Shown piece by piece: positions 26,677-35,313 of a stretch of 64,000 nt of DNA. Position numbers and translations under genes: made by a program. Source of the DNA: Sinorhizobium terangae (GTDB lineage Bacteria > Pseudomonadota > Alphaproteobacteria > Rhizobiales > Rhizobiaceae). How positions within the stretch are numbered: position 1 is the stretch's first letter; each line of letters opens with the position of its first letter. The stretch covers positions 120,032-184,031 of the forward strand of contig NZ_WITC01000124.1 in NCBI RefSeq assembly GCF_009601505.1, given 5' to 3'. Under the pieces are notes generated by a model that searched no databases, was not told the DNA's origin, and saw only the letters and a list, made by a program, of their open reading frames with translations.

Positions 26677-27483
26677 TCAGCCCAAAGCTGCGACATAGGC
26701 GCCCGGCGAAATGCCGTAGGTGCGCACGAAGACGCGCGTCATATGGCTCTGGTCGGCGAAGCCACCGGCGATCGCCGCTTCTGCGAGCGGGGTCCCCTCG
26801 GCGATCAGGCGCCGGACGATGTCGACCCGCCGCTGAACCAGATAGGCGTGGGGCGTGAGGCCAGTCGCCTTCGCAAATCCCCGCACCAGCTGGAATCGAC
26901 TGAGGCTGCTTTCGCGCGCCAGATCGGCCAGCGTGATGGAAGCCAACGGGTCGTCATCGATCAGGCTGCGCGCCGCGGCGATCGATTCCGGCACTTTGCG
27001 TGCGCCGCCTGGGACGACCTGCATCGCCTCGGCAAAAAGCATCAGAACGAGCTCGTCCCAGCGAACGGTGGCGTCACTGGCGTCCGCGGTAGTCGCGATT
27101 GCGAAGAGTTCACGGAAACGGGCCGCAATGGCGGCGTTCCGGATGACCGGGTTGGCGAACTCGCATATTCGCCGTCCGCTCTCGCTGATATCGCTGACGG
27201 CGGCTTCGACGATTGCCGGATCAAGATAGAGCATCCGCCAGGAGCGACCGGCATCGCCGATCGGCGAGCCGTCATGGACCTCATTAGGGTTGACAGTGAT
27301 CACGTCGCCGCGCGCGGCCTCCACCGGCCCGCGTCCGCTCAGGGATTTTTGCGCCCCTTGATGGATAAGACCGATGCCGAACTGATCATGCATGTGGCGC
27401 GGAAAGCTGTGGTTCGTGGCCGCCTCGACCGCATCCACGCCGGCGATCCGGCGAGGCAGCATTCTGAACTGGCGCTTCGTCAT
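26677..27483 (-). CDS. AraC family transcriptional regulator
   Basis: A 268-residue regulator with an N-terminal cupin-like AraC binding domain (FPRHMHDQFGIGLIHQG, then RGDVITVNPNEVHDG) and a C-terminal double helix-turn-helix (LADLARESSLSRFQLVRGFA and LAEAAIAGGFADQSHMTRVF) ending YGISPGAYVAALG. The start is the ATG at 27483, five bases before the convergently spaced GFA stop; the upstream open frame is inside the GFA gene. It probably controls the downstream EamA and B3/4 genes. Confidence 0.9.
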   Translation of the reverse strand: MTKRQFRMLPRRIAGVDAVEAATNHSFPRHMHDQFGIGLIHQGAQKSLSGRGPVEAARGDVITVNPNEVHDGSPIGDAGRSWRMLYLDPAIVEAAVSDISESGRRICEFANPVIRNAAIAARFRELFAIATTADASDATVRWDELVLMLFAEAMQVVPGGARKVPESIAAARSLIDDDPLASITLADLARESSLSRFQLVRGFAKATGLTPHAYLVQRRVDIVRRLIAEGTPLAEAAIAGGFADQSHMTRVFVRTYGISPGAYVAALG

Positions 27484-27487
27484 GCCT

Positions 27488-27892
27488 TTAGTCCCGCGGT
27501 TTGCCAGGCAGCTTGCCAACGTCCCCGATCCAGGGCAGGGCGGACGAGCACCAGATCTGCGACCGCGGCGCAAGCGCGCGCCGCTGGTTGATCGTGCCAA
27601 GGCGGATGTCGATCACCTCGGCGTCTTCGTCCGTGCCGGTCGTATAGATCGGCGAGCCGCAGTCAGGGCAGAAGAACTGCAGGCGCTTTCGCCCGTTTTC
27701 GGCGATTTTCACGTAAAGTTTCGGCTCGGCGCCGGTCAGATGGAAGGACGCCCGCGGCGTGCTCGCCGTGACGCGATAGGCCGACCCGGTCAGTTGCTGG
27801 CAATCGGTGCAATGGCAAATCGACACCTCGTCCGGGTCGATCTCCGCCTCATAGGTGATATGGCCGCAATGGCACTGACCATCGATCCGCAT
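27488..27892 (-). CDS. GFA family (glutathione-dependent formaldehyde-activating-like) zinc protein
   Basis: A 134-residue protein with the seven conserved zinc cysteines of the GFA/CENP-V family: GQCHCGHITYEA, SICHCTDCQQLTGSA and FFCPDCGSPIY. The original member speeds S-hydroxymethylglutathione formation, but most family members have no proven activity. The ATG at 27892 follows GAGGAGCGGCCG. It ends four bases before the AraC gene start, so may be cotranscribed with it. Confidence 0.87.
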   Translation of the reverse strand: MRIDGQCHCGHITYEAEIDPDEVSICHCTDCQQLTGSAYRVTASTPRASFHLTGAEPKLYVKIAENGRKRLQFFCPDCGSPIYTTGTDEDAEVIDIRLGTINQRRALAPRSQIWCSSALPWIGDVGKLPGKPRD

Positions 27893-27930
27893 CGGCCGCT
27901 CCTCGCACGGTTTTCGCTGCTGCATGGTTC

Positions 27931-28002
27931 CTTAAATCGTAGCCGATTTAAGGATAGAAACATGCAGCAATTCAAACTGCTACAGCGTCCTTTGCGCGTT
28001 TG
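27931..28002 (+). repeat. Dispersed hairpin-core repeat, copy A
   Basis: A perfect palindrome ccttaaatcg-tagc-cgatttaagg (27931-27954) is followed by the core atgcagcaattcaaactgc and acagcgtcctttgcgcg. The same layout occurs at 37491, 45361 and 63911. This copy has a degenerate right-hand hairpin. It fills the iolB/GFA intergenic gap. Confidence 0.75.
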
Positions 28003-28068
28003 ATAAAACGCCCGACGCGGTAGAGGGGGTACGATAGACCAGCCGGAGCAAACGTCCAGAGTGTACCC

Positions 28069-28869
28069 TCAGATGCCGGTGAACAGCCACTCATGTTCCT
28101 TGGCGTTATGGAACTTCCAGATCCGCTTCGGTCCCGCCATGACGTTCAGATAGTAGACGTCGTAGCCATGAACGGCGGCGACCGGATGGTAGCCCTTCGG
28201 GACGAGGGTCACGTCGCCGTCTTCCACCGCCATCGTTTCGTCGAGCGAGCGATCGTCCGTGTAGACGCGTTGCATCGCAAATCCTTGCGGCGGGTTGAGG
28301 CGATGGTAATAGGTTTCCTCGAGATAGCTTTCAGCAGGCAGGTTGTCCTGGTCGTGCTTGTGCGGCGGGTAGGACGAGGTATGCCCACCCGGCGTGATCA
28401 CTTCGACGACGAGCAGCGACTGTGCCGATCCGTCGTCCTCCGGCATGATGTTGGTGACATAGCGGGTGTTGGTGCCCTTGCCCCGCGTCATCTGCGGGTG
28501 CGTACCGGGACGGATGACCTTGGCCTTGAAGCCCTCGCCACCGGGCGCGGAGCAGACGGCAAGGTCGAGATCGGTCGCCGCCTCAGCCTCCCACTTGCCG
28601 CCCTTCGGCACATAGACGGCGTAGGGCTGGCCCTCGAACGGCGTCATGCGTTCGCCGAGTTCGCCGAAGTCTTCGCCATCGACGGAAATCTTCGCCTTGC
28701 CGCTGACGAGAACGAGGCAGAGCTCCTTCGCACCGGCTTCACCCGCCGTCCTCTCGCCGGGCTTCAAGCGGTTGAGCGCGAAACCGACATACGTCCAGCC
28801 GGCGCTCTCGGGCGTGATCTCCTGCATCAGCCCGGATTGTGCCTTCGGTTTGACGAGCAGTTTGGACAT
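28069..28869 (-). CDS. iolB: 5-Deoxy-glucuronate isomerase IolB
   Basis: IolB isomerises 5-deoxy-D-glucuronate to 2-deoxy-5-keto-D-gluconate in inositol catabolism. The 266-residue bicupin protein has the metal-binding region SYPPHKHDQDN (near residue 172) and LEETYYHRLNPPQGFAMQRVYT, then VTLVPKGYHPVAAVHGYDVYYLNVMAG. The ATG at 28869 (MSKLLVKPK) follows aggagaccgtc; the open frame continues upstream into a RIME-like repeat and is not part of the gene. Last gene of the iolC-D-E-B series. Confidence 0.95.
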   Translation of the reverse strand: MSKLLVKPKAQSGLMQEITPESAGWTYVGFALNRLKPGERTAGEAGAKELCLVLVSGKAKISVDGEDFGELGERMTPFEGQPYAVYVPKGGKWEAEAATDLDLAVCSAPGGEGFKAKVIRPGTHPQMTRGKGTNTRYVTNIMPEDDGSAQSLLVVEVITPGGHTSSYPPHKHDQDNLPAESYLEETYYHRLNPPQGFAMQRVYTDDRSLDETMAVEDGDVTLVPKGYHPVAAVHGYDVYYLNVMAGPKRIWKFHNAKEHEWLFTGI

Positions 28870-28913
28870 TTCGACGGTCTCCTGTTTGTTCGATCGGGGC
28901 GGCTCGGCGCTTA

Positions 28914-29076
28914 AGCCCCTCTCCTCGGGTTTAACCCGAAGACTAGCCCTCTCCCTGCTCGCGGGGAGAGGGGGACTTGAGAGGGCGCGGCATGTCCCTT
29001 CTCCCCGCCTGCGGGGAGAAGGTGCCGGCAGGCGGATGAGGGGCGGACCTGTCAAGCCGGCAGCCGGATGAGGGGC
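28914..29076. repeat. RIME-like repeat between iolE and iolB
   Basis: Two GC-rich hairpins (ctccctgctcgcggggag and cttctccccgcctgcggggagaag) flanked by gcggatgaggggc ends; a second short end (gccggcagccggatgaggggc) is appended at 29056-29076, so this copy appears to be one and a partial. It separates iolE from iolB. Confidence 0.8.
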
Positions 29077-29079
29077 GAG

Positions 29080-29982
29080 CTATACCCGGTCCAGCCCCAC
29101 TTCCTTCGCAAATGCTTTCAGCGATTTCAGCCCGAGCGACTGGTATTCGAACGGATCGCGTACGGCCGAATCCTGCTCCGCCTCGATCACCAACCAGCCA
29201 TTATAGCCGTGTTCGGCTGCGATTTTCAGCACGGGGAGGAAGTCGACGCCGCCTTCCTTGTCACCCGGAACGGTGAACACTCCGCGGCGCACGCCCTCGA
29301 GGAATGAGAGGCCCTGGCTTTCCACTTCCTTGCGGATTGCCGGACGAACGTTCTTGCAATGGATGTGGCGGACGCGGTGCATGTATTTCTTCGCGACTTC
29401 CGCCGGATCGGAGCCGCCGAACCAGGCGTGGCCGGTGTCGAGCAAAAGCTTCGTGGCCGGGCCGGTATGCTGCATCAAGAGATCGATCTCCTCGCCGGTC
29501 TGGACGATCGTGCCCATGTGATGGTGATAGACGAGATCGATGCCCTGGTCGGCGCAATACTGCGCGATCGCCTCAAGGTCGGCGCCGAACTTCTTCCACT
29601 GATCGGTCGGCAGCATCGGCTTGTCGTTGGCGACGGATTTGGAATCATCGCCGTGAATGGCATTGGAGGTTTCGCAGACGATCGCCACCTTGCAGCGATT
29701 GTGTTTCAGGAGATCGAGATGCGGCTGGATCGCCTTCTTCTCGGCTTCGACGTCATGCGTCAGCAGATTGGTGGAGTGCCAGCCGGAAACGAAGACGAGG
29801 TCATAAGAGGCGAGCTTCTGCTTCAGCGCCTCCGGGTCGGACGGCATCTTGTGGCCCTTCTCGATGCCGTCGAAGCCGATCTTCTGGCAGTCGGAAAGGC
29901 AGTCGTCGAGCGTCAGATGCGCGCCGATCGAATGATCGTCGTCATTGCTCCAGGCAATCGGGTTGGTTCCGTAGCGGATCAT
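29080..29982 (-). CDS. iolE: Inosose dehydratase IolE
   Basis: IolE dehydrates 2-keto-myo-inositol (inosose). The 300-residue TIM-barrel sugar-isomerase-like protein begins MIRYGTNPIAWSNDDD and contains LVYHHHMGTIVQ (metal region), LLLDTGHAWFGG and HIHCKNVRPAIR, all typical of IolE. Length is standard. It lies after iolD, separated by another RIME-like copy, and before iolB. Its 5' region has an agtgaagagac ribosome site. Confidence 0.95.
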   Translation of the reverse strand: MIRYGTNPIAWSNDDDHSIGAHLTLDDCLSDCQKIGFDGIEKGHKMPSDPEALKQKLASYDLVFVSGWHSTNLLTHDVEAEKKAIQPHLDLLKHNRCKVAIVCETSNAIHGDDSKSVANDKPMLPTDQWKKFGADLEAIAQYCADQGIDLVYHHHMGTIVQTGEEIDLLMQHTGPATKLLLDTGHAWFGGSDPAEVAKKYMHRVRHIHCKNVRPAIRKEVESQGLSFLEGVRRGVFTVPGDKEGGVDFLPVLKIAAEHGYNGWLVIEAEQDSAVRDPFEYQSLGLKSLKAFAKEVGLDRV

Positions 29983-30058
29983 GTCTCTTCACTTTCTGAT
30001 GCACCATGCGCTTGGGGCGGATGGTCGCTGTTCTCATATTTACGCAAAGGGCACATAA

Positions 30059-30176
30059 TGCCCCTCATCCGCCCTGCCGGGCACCTTCTCCCCGCTTGCG
30101 GGGAGAAGGGATATGCCGCGCCCTCTCAAGTCCCCTCTCCCCGCCTGCGGGGAGAGGGCTAGGGTGAGGGGCCATT
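30059..30176. repeat. RIME-like repeat between iolD and iolE
   Basis: Starts gcccctcatccgccctgccgggcacc, carries hairpins cttctccccgcttgcggggagaag and cctctccccgcctgcggggagagg, and ends gctagggtgaggggcc. This is the cleanest copy in the window and shows the full double-hairpin structure with inverted ends. Confidence 0.85.
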
Positions 30177-30224
30177 GGACGTAGAGCGGCGCCCGCGCAA
30201 AACCGCGAGCGCCATTCGTGGCGA

Positions 30225-32078
30225 TCAGCCGAAGCGCTGCGATTGGAGCGCCTTCTCATACCGCTCGCGGGCTGCCTTCACCTGCTCGCGATCCGAAACC
30301 TCCGGAACCGCGACATCCCACCAATGGCCGCCGGCTTCCGTGGTGATCAGCGGGTCAGTATCAATGACGATGACGGTCGTGCGCTGTTCTTGCGCCGTTT
30401 CGCCGAGTGCGGCCTCGAGTTCCGGAATCGAGCCGACCTTGCGGGTGACGGCGCCCATCGCCGCGGCATGCGCGGCAAAATCGATGCCCGGCAGCATCAC
30501 GTGATGCGTGTCCTTCAACAGGTTGTTGAAGTTCGCGCCGCCCGTTTCCATCTGCAGCCGGTTGATGCAGCCATAGCCGGCATTATCGAGGAGCACGATG
30601 GTGATCTTGGCGCCGAGCATGATCGAGGAGGCGATCTCGGAGTTCAGCATCATGTAGCTGCCGTCGCCGACCATGACGACCACGTCGCTGTCGGGCTTGG
30701 CGAGCTTGACGCCGAGGCCACCGGCCACTTCATAGCCCATGGTCGAGAAGCCGTATTCCATATGGTAGCTGCCTGGCGCGTCCGCCTGCCACAGCTTGTG
30801 CAACTCGCCGGGGAGCCCGCCGGCAGCGCAGACGAGCGTCGTCTTCTTGCCGCCGCGGGCGCGCTGGACGGCGCCGATCACCTGGGCATCCGAGGGGAGC
30901 GCCGCATTGGTGGTGGCCGTCGCCTTGTCGGCCGCCTCCAGCCACTTGGCCTTGCCGGTCTTCGCCTTCTCGGTCCAGGCGCTGTCGGCCTTGTAGCCGC
31001 CAAGGCCGCCGGAGATCCGGTTGAGGCCGGCCCGCGCATCGGAAATCAGCGGCAGGCCATTGTGCTTGCCGGCATCAAAAGGCTGGACGTTGAGACCGAT
31101 GATCTTCAGCCCTTCGTTCTTGAAGAGCGCCCAGGACCCGGTGGTGAAATCCTGAAGCCGCGAGCCGACGGCGAGTACAACGTCGGCTTCCTCGGCAAGC
31201 CTGTTGGAGGCGGAGGTGCCCGTCACGCCGACCGAGCCCATGTTGAGCGGATGCGAATGCGGCAGCGAGGACTTTCCGGCCTGGGTCTCGACGACCGGAA
31301 TGCCATGCTTTTCGGCAAAGTCGGCCAGTTCCGCGCTTGCTTCCGAATAAAGCACGCCGCCGCCGGCGATGATGATCGGTTTCTTGGCTGACTTGAGCAA
31401 CGCGATCGCCGCGGCGAGCTCGTCGAGATCGGGCTCGATCCGCCGGGGGACCCACACCTTCTCGTCGAAAAAGGATTCCGGATAGTCGTAGGCCTCCGCC
31501 TGGACGTCCTGGCAGAGCGAGAGTGTGACCGGGCCGCAATCGGCCGGGTCGGTCAGAACCTGCATGGCGCGACGCAGCGCAGGGATGATCTGTTCCGGCC
31601 GGGTGATGCGGTCGAAATAGCGCGAGACGGGGCGGAAACAGTCGTTTGCCGAGATCGTGCCGTCGCCGAAGCTTTCCACCTGCTGCAGCACCGGATCGGG
31701 CCGGCGGTTGGCGAAGACATCGCCGGGCAGAAGAAGAACCGGCAGCCGGTTGACATGGGCAAGCGCCGCCGACGTGACCATGTTCAGCGCACCCGGGCCG
31801 ATTGAGGTCGTGCAGGCCATGAAGCGGCGGCGGAAGCTCGCCTTGGCAAATGCGATCGCCGCATTCGCCATGCCCTGCTCGTTCTGCCCGCGGTAGGTCG
31901 GCAATGTTTCGCGCACGGCGTAAAGCGCCTCGCCGACTCCGGCGACGTTGCCGTGGCCGAAGATCGCGAAGACACCGCCGAAGATCGGCACGCGCTCGCC
32001 GTCGATGATCGTCATCTGCTTGGTCAGGAACCGCGCCACGGCCTGGGCCATGGTGAGGCGCACGGTTTTCTGGCTCAT
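30225..32078 (-). CDS. iolD: 3D-(3,5/4)-trihydroxycyclohexane-1,2-dione hydrolase IolD
   Basis: IolD opens the ring of the IolE product in a thiamine-diphosphate-dependent reaction to yield 5-deoxy-glucuronate. The 617-residue protein has an N-terminal PYR domain (GRQNEQGMANAAIAFAKA-like region, written here as YRGQNEQGMANAAIAFAKA), a central domain and the C-terminal PP domain with the ThDP/Mg motif GDGSYMMLNSEI ending NAGYGCINRLQ. The ATG at 32078 follows GAGGAAACAG. It lies between iolC (67 bases upstream) and iolE. Confidence 0.95.
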   Translation of the reverse strand: MSQKTVRLTMAQAVARFLTKQMTIIDGERVPIFGGVFAIFGHGNVAGVGEALYAVRETLPTYRGQNEQGMANAAIAFAKASFRRRFMACTTSIGPGALNMVTSAALAHVNRLPVLLLPGDVFANRRPDPVLQQVESFGDGTISANDCFRPVSRYFDRITRPEQIIPALRRAMQVLTDPADCGPVTLSLCQDVQAEAYDYPESFFDEKVWVPRRIEPDLDELAAAIALLKSAKKPIIIAGGGVLYSEASAELADFAEKHGIPVVETQAGKSSLPHSHPLNMGSVGVTGTSASNRLAEEADVVLAVGSRLQDFTTGSWALFKNEGLKIIGLNVQPFDAGKHNGLPLISDARAGLNRISGGLGGYKADSAWTEKAKTGKAKWLEAADKATATTNAALPSDAQVIGAVQRARGGKKTTLVCAAGGLPGELHKLWQADAPGSYHMEYGFSTMGYEVAGGLGVKLAKPDSDVVVMVGDGSYMMLNSEIASSIMLGAKITIVLLDNAGYGCINRLQMETGGANFNNLLKDTHHVMLPGIDFAAHAAAMGAVTRKVGSIPELEAALGETAQEQRTTVIVIDTDPLITTEAGGHWWDVAVPEVSDREQVKAARERYEKALQSQRFG

Positions 32079-32145
32079 TTTCTGTTTCCTCCTCGCGGGC
32101 GAAGTTTCTGCTTCGCCCTTCCGCTGCATCGTCGCCGGAGCGATA

Positions 32146-34098
32146 CTATGCAGCCTTTGTTTCACCCAGTTGCAGCCAGAGGTCCACCAGCGCTTTGAAC
32201 CTTGCCGCCATGTCGGCGACCGCCTGCTCGTCGGTCATGGCGCCGGCGAGCCAGGCCTTGCTGGCGTCGGCGAAGATCGTCCGGCCGACCGCAAAACCCT
32301 TGACCGTCTTCGACGTCCGCGCGGCGGCAAAGCCATCCTTCAGCACCTCATAGGGTGCCTCGAGGCCAAGCAGCACGACGCCGCGGCAGAGCGGGTCGCG
32401 CGTTTCGATCACGGCGTCGATAGCCGCCCAGGCACCGCGGCTCGCCTGTGGCTCCAGCTTCCACCAATCAGGCTTCAAACCGGCATCATAAAGCTCGGTG
32501 AGCGCCCGCGGAACGGTCAGATCGTCAAGCGTGCCGTGTTTGCTGGCAATGATTTCGATCAAGATCTCGCGGCCGACCTTGCGCGCCGCTTGGAAGGCGG
32601 AGCGAAGCTTTGCGATCTGCGCGGCCTTGAGCTCGGCCGGATCATCGGGGTGGAAGAACGACAGCACCTTGATGCAATGATCGACCGGCCAGTCGATGAG
32701 GCGGCTGCCGAGGTCCTGGCTGAATTCGAACTGCAGCGGACGCGAACCGGGAAGCTCGATCGGCTTGCCGATCCAGAAATCGCGGTGGGCGCCGGCGGCA
32801 TAGAGGGCGTCGCGGCCATATTTGTCGTCGATCAGCATGCCGAAGCCGGGCCGGCCGGCGGCGACCTGAGCGGCAGCCTTGACCGCAAGCACCTTGAAGG
32901 CCGGAATGCGTGCCAGAAGTTCCGGCTTGCCTTCGGCAATATCTTCCAGCTGGCTGCGGTGATCGATGGCAAGCGCCATCAAAAGCGGGATGTCGCGGCG
33001 GCGGGTCGTCGCCCAGTGAACGTGGTTGATTGCCTCGTCCTTGCGGAGCGCCTTTTCCTTGCTGCCGTTTTCGAGGAAGAAATTGAGCTCGGTCCAGGTC
33101 GGGATTTCCGGCGCGCAGAGCAGGCGCGACACCGCAAAGGCGCCGCAGGCATTGGCCCAGGTGGCCGATGTCGCGTGCGGCTCGCCGGTCAGCCAGCCGC
33201 GCAGGAAGCCGGACATGAAGGCATCGCCCGCACCCAGCACGTTGTAAACCTCGATCGGAAAACCCTTGCCGACGATGCCGTCTTCGAGATTGTCGGAGAT
33301 CGGGCCGTCATAGACGATGCAGCCCATCGGCCCGCGCTTCAGCACGATCGTGGCTTTGGACAGTGTGCGGATGGTTTTCAGCGCCTTGAGCAGATCGCTC
33401 TCGCCGGACGCGATCAGAACCTCTTCCTCGGTGCCGACGATGAGGTCGCAGTCGCCGAGAACGGTCTTCAGGTGCGCGGAGACGCGGTCGGAGGCGATAT
33501 AGCGGCTTTCGCCTGCGTCGTGGCCGGCAAGACCCCAGAGATTGGGGCGATAGTCGATGTCGAAGACGACCTTCGCGCCGCTTTCCTTGGCGATGCGGAT
33601 GGCCTTGCGCTGGGCGGCATCGGTATTCGGCTTGGAGAAATGCGTCCCAGAAACGAGGACCGCGCGCGCGGAACGGATGAAGTCTTCCGCGACATCATCC
33701 TCGCAGAGCGCGTTGTCGGCGCAGTTGTCGCGATAGAAGAGCAGCGGGAAGGACTTGTCGTTTTCGACGGAAAGGATCGCGAGCGCCGTCAGCCGCTCCG
33801 GATCGGTGACGATGCCGCGGGTCTCGACGCCCTCGCGTTGAAGCTGCTCGCGGATGAAGCGGCCCATCTGCTCGTCGCCGACACGTGTCAGCAGCGCCGA
33901 TTTCAGGCCGAGGCGCGCGGTGCCGACCGAGATGTTGCAGGGGCAGCCCCCGACGGATTTGGCAAAGCTTGCCACGTCCTCGAGCCGTGTGCCGATCTGC
34001 TGGCCGTAAAGATCGACCGATGCCCGGCCGATGGTGATGAGGTCGAGGGGCTTGGCTCCCTTTGCCGACGGGTTTTGGGCCGATGGACTCTGGCTCAC
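32146..34098 (-). CDS. iolC: IolC: 5-dehydro-2-deoxygluconokinase fused to a DUF2090 aldolase-like domain
   Basis: A 650-residue two-domain protein. Residues about 15-330 are a PfkB sugar kinase (LDLITIGRASVDLYG, GGCPCNISVGTARLG, and the anion-hole motif NVLGAGDAFMSGF) that phosphorylates 2-deoxy-5-keto-gluconate. Residues about 340-640 are the DUF2090 domain (DIPLLMALAIDHRSQLEDIA, DDKYGRDAL, EILIEIIASKHG), proposed to act as the next-step aldolase. The GTG at 34098 has an ideal GGAGGAAGCA site; the upstream ATG codons lie in the control region. First gene of the iolCDEB unit, behind a candidate IolR site. Confidence 0.93.
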   Translation of the reverse strand: MSQSPSAQNPSAKGAKPLDLITIGRASVDLYGQQIGTRLEDVASFAKSVGGCPCNISVGTARLGLKSALLTRVGDEQMGRFIREQLQREGVETRGIVTDPERLTALAILSVENDKSFPLLFYRDNCADNALCEDDVAEDFIRSARAVLVSGTHFSKPNTDAAQRKAIRIAKESGAKVVFDIDYRPNLWGLAGHDAGESRYIASDRVSAHLKTVLGDCDLIVGTEEEVLIASGESDLLKALKTIRTLSKATIVLKRGPMGCIVYDGPISDNLEDGIVGKGFPIEVYNVLGAGDAFMSGFLRGWLTGEPHATSATWANACGAFAVSRLLCAPEIPTWTELNFFLENGSKEKALRKDEAINHVHWATTRRRDIPLLMALAIDHRSQLEDIAEGKPELLARIPAFKVLAVKAAAQVAAGRPGFGMLIDDKYGRDALYAAGAHRDFWIGKPIELPGSRPLQFEFSQDLGSRLIDWPVDHCIKVLSFFHPDDPAELKAAQIAKLRSAFQAARKVGREILIEIIASKHGTLDDLTVPRALTELYDAGLKPDWWKLEPQASRGAWAAIDAVIETRDPLCRGVVLLGLEAPYEVLKDGFAAARTSKTVKGFAVGRTIFADASKAWLAGAMTDEQAVADMAARFKALVDLWLQLGETKAA

Positions 34099-34196
34099 TG
34101 CTTCCTCCCCGCCGACGCCGCGCCGGCGCCGACAATTATCCATTATGTCATGGGCGATGAAGTTATGAAACATAAGTTCCGTCGGTCCGTCAATAT

Positions 34197-34210
34197 GGAA
34201 TTTTCATTCT
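34197..34210. promoter_or_regulatory. Candidate IolR site upstream of iolC
   Basis: GGAA-ttttca-TTCT, one base from the palindromic GGAA-N6-TTCC motif reported for the Sinorhizobium IolR repressor. It lies about 100 bases before the iolC GTG and overlaps the iolR stop codon. Confidence 0.5.
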
Positions 34211-35069
34211 ATTGACCGCCGCTGTCCGTCAGGCGCTGGCGCTTCTCGGCGATCGCCACCGTCAGCGCCATTGCAAAGGCCATGCTGGCGGAAAGGGAAC
34301 GGAAGCCGGCATGGTCGGCCTCCACCAGTTCGAACCAGACCTTCGACGATTCGGCGAGCGGCGAGAAGGCCGAATCGGTAAGCGACACGACCGGCACCTT
34401 TCGGCTGGCGAGGGATCGCGCCTGGCTGGCGCTTTCCGAGGCATAGGGCGAAAAACTGACCGCGAAGGCTGCATCCTGTTTCGTCGCCATGGCCAGCATA
34501 TCGTCGTCAATCCCGGCTGCCGTCCCGACGTGTTGATACTTCACTTTCAGCTTGCCGAAGGCGTAGGCCATATAACTGGAAATAGGGTAGGAGCGGCGCT
34601 TGGCGATGAGATAGATCGTGTCGGCGTTGGCGAGGATGTCGACGGCGCGCTCGAAGGCCTCCGGGTCGACGGATGTGGCAACATTGTCCAGCGATCGATG
34701 GGCGGCGGCGACGAACCCGTTGAAGATCGAGCCGCTTTCGAGCTTGCTGTGTTCGTTCTGGCTCAGCGCCCTCAGCCGCTCTTCGTATCCGGGCGTGCGT
34801 TCCCTGAGCCGCGCTCGGAAAATCTGCTGCAGGCTCGAAAAACCCTCGAAACCGAAATGCTGCGCGAAGCGCACGAGTGTCGACGGCTGGACGTCGGCGG
34901 ATGTCGCAATGCTTGCCGCCGTGCCGAAGGCGATCTCGTCCGGATTGTCGAGCGAATAGGCGGCGACCTGTTTCAGCCGCTTCGGCAGTTGCGCCTTGCG
35001 CTCGAGAATGACGGCCTTCAGCGCCTCGAAATCCTGGGGGACGTCCATGGTCGTCTCCGGCATTGGCAT
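34209..35069 (-). CDS. iolR: RpiR-type inositol catabolism repressor IolR
   Basis: A 286-residue regulator: an N-terminal RpiR helix-turn-helix (LPKRLKQVAAYSLDNPDEIAF ... TSADVQPSTLVRFAQHFGF) and a C-terminal SIS sugar-phosphate-binding domain (IYLIAKRRSYPISSYMAYAF ... AVSFSPYASESASQA). Members beside iol genes repress them until an inositol catabolite binds the SIS domain. Several ATG codons are possible (35069, 35063, 35048). It lies between the dehydrogenase-like gene and iolC on the same strand, with candidate operators on both sides. Confidence 0.88.
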   Translation of the reverse strand: MPMPETTMDVPQDFEALKAVILERKAQLPKRLKQVAAYSLDNPDEIAFGTAASIATSADVQPSTLVRFAQHFGFEGFSSLQQIFRARLRERTPGYEERLRALSQNEHSKLESGSIFNGFVAAAHRSLDNVATSVDPEAFERAVDILANADTIYLIAKRRSYPISSYMAYAFGKLKVKYQHVGTAAGIDDDMLAMATKQDAAFAVSFSPYASESASQARSLASRKVPVVSLTDSAFSPLAESSKVWFELVEADHAGFRSLSASMAFAMALTVAIAEKRQRLTDSGGQ

Positions 35070-35132
35070 CGTTCAGAATCTCCGGCCTCTTGTTTCACTG
35101 CCTTATTCTAATCGATTGATGACGGTCGCGGT

Positions 35133-35146
35133 AGAATGGATGTTCC
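35133..35146. promoter_or_regulatory. Candidate IolR site upstream of iolR
   Basis: AGAA-tggatg-TTCC, 64 bases before the iolR start. Read on the minus strand it is GGAA-catcca-TTCT, the same half-degenerate form as the site before iolC, consistent with autoregulation. Confidence 0.45.
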
Positions 35147-35162
35147 ATTTTTCCGTCATGTA

Positions 35163-35280
35163 CGCCCCTCATCCGACCTGCCGACCACCTTCTCCCCGCA
35201 GGCGGGGAGCAGGACTCCCGCGGCGCCCACTTCGCCCCCTCGCCCCGCCTGCGTGGAGAGGGTCAGGGTGAGGGGCGAAT
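35163..35280. repeat. RIME-like repeat upstream of iolR
   Basis: Starts gcccctcatccgacctgccgacc and ends ggtcagggtgaggggcga, with two hairpins (cttctccccgcaggcggggagcag and ctcgccccgcctgcgtggagag), the second imperfect. It separates the dehydrogenase-like gene from the iolR control region. Confidence 0.8.
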
Positions 35281-35313
35281 AACGAGCCAGCCCAGGTGTC
35301 GGATAGAGTAGCC

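Noticed and set aside
29056..29076. The open frame of iolB continues upstream through the RIME-like repeat to 29055
   Set aside because: A good ribosome site and the conserved start MSKLLVKPK are at 28869; unlike in ugpA no earlier start is needed.
31948..34215. A 755-codon plus-strand frame antisense to iolC
   Set aside because: It covers iolC and the start of iolD, has low-complexity Arg/Ala/Gly composition and no motif; iolC is certain.
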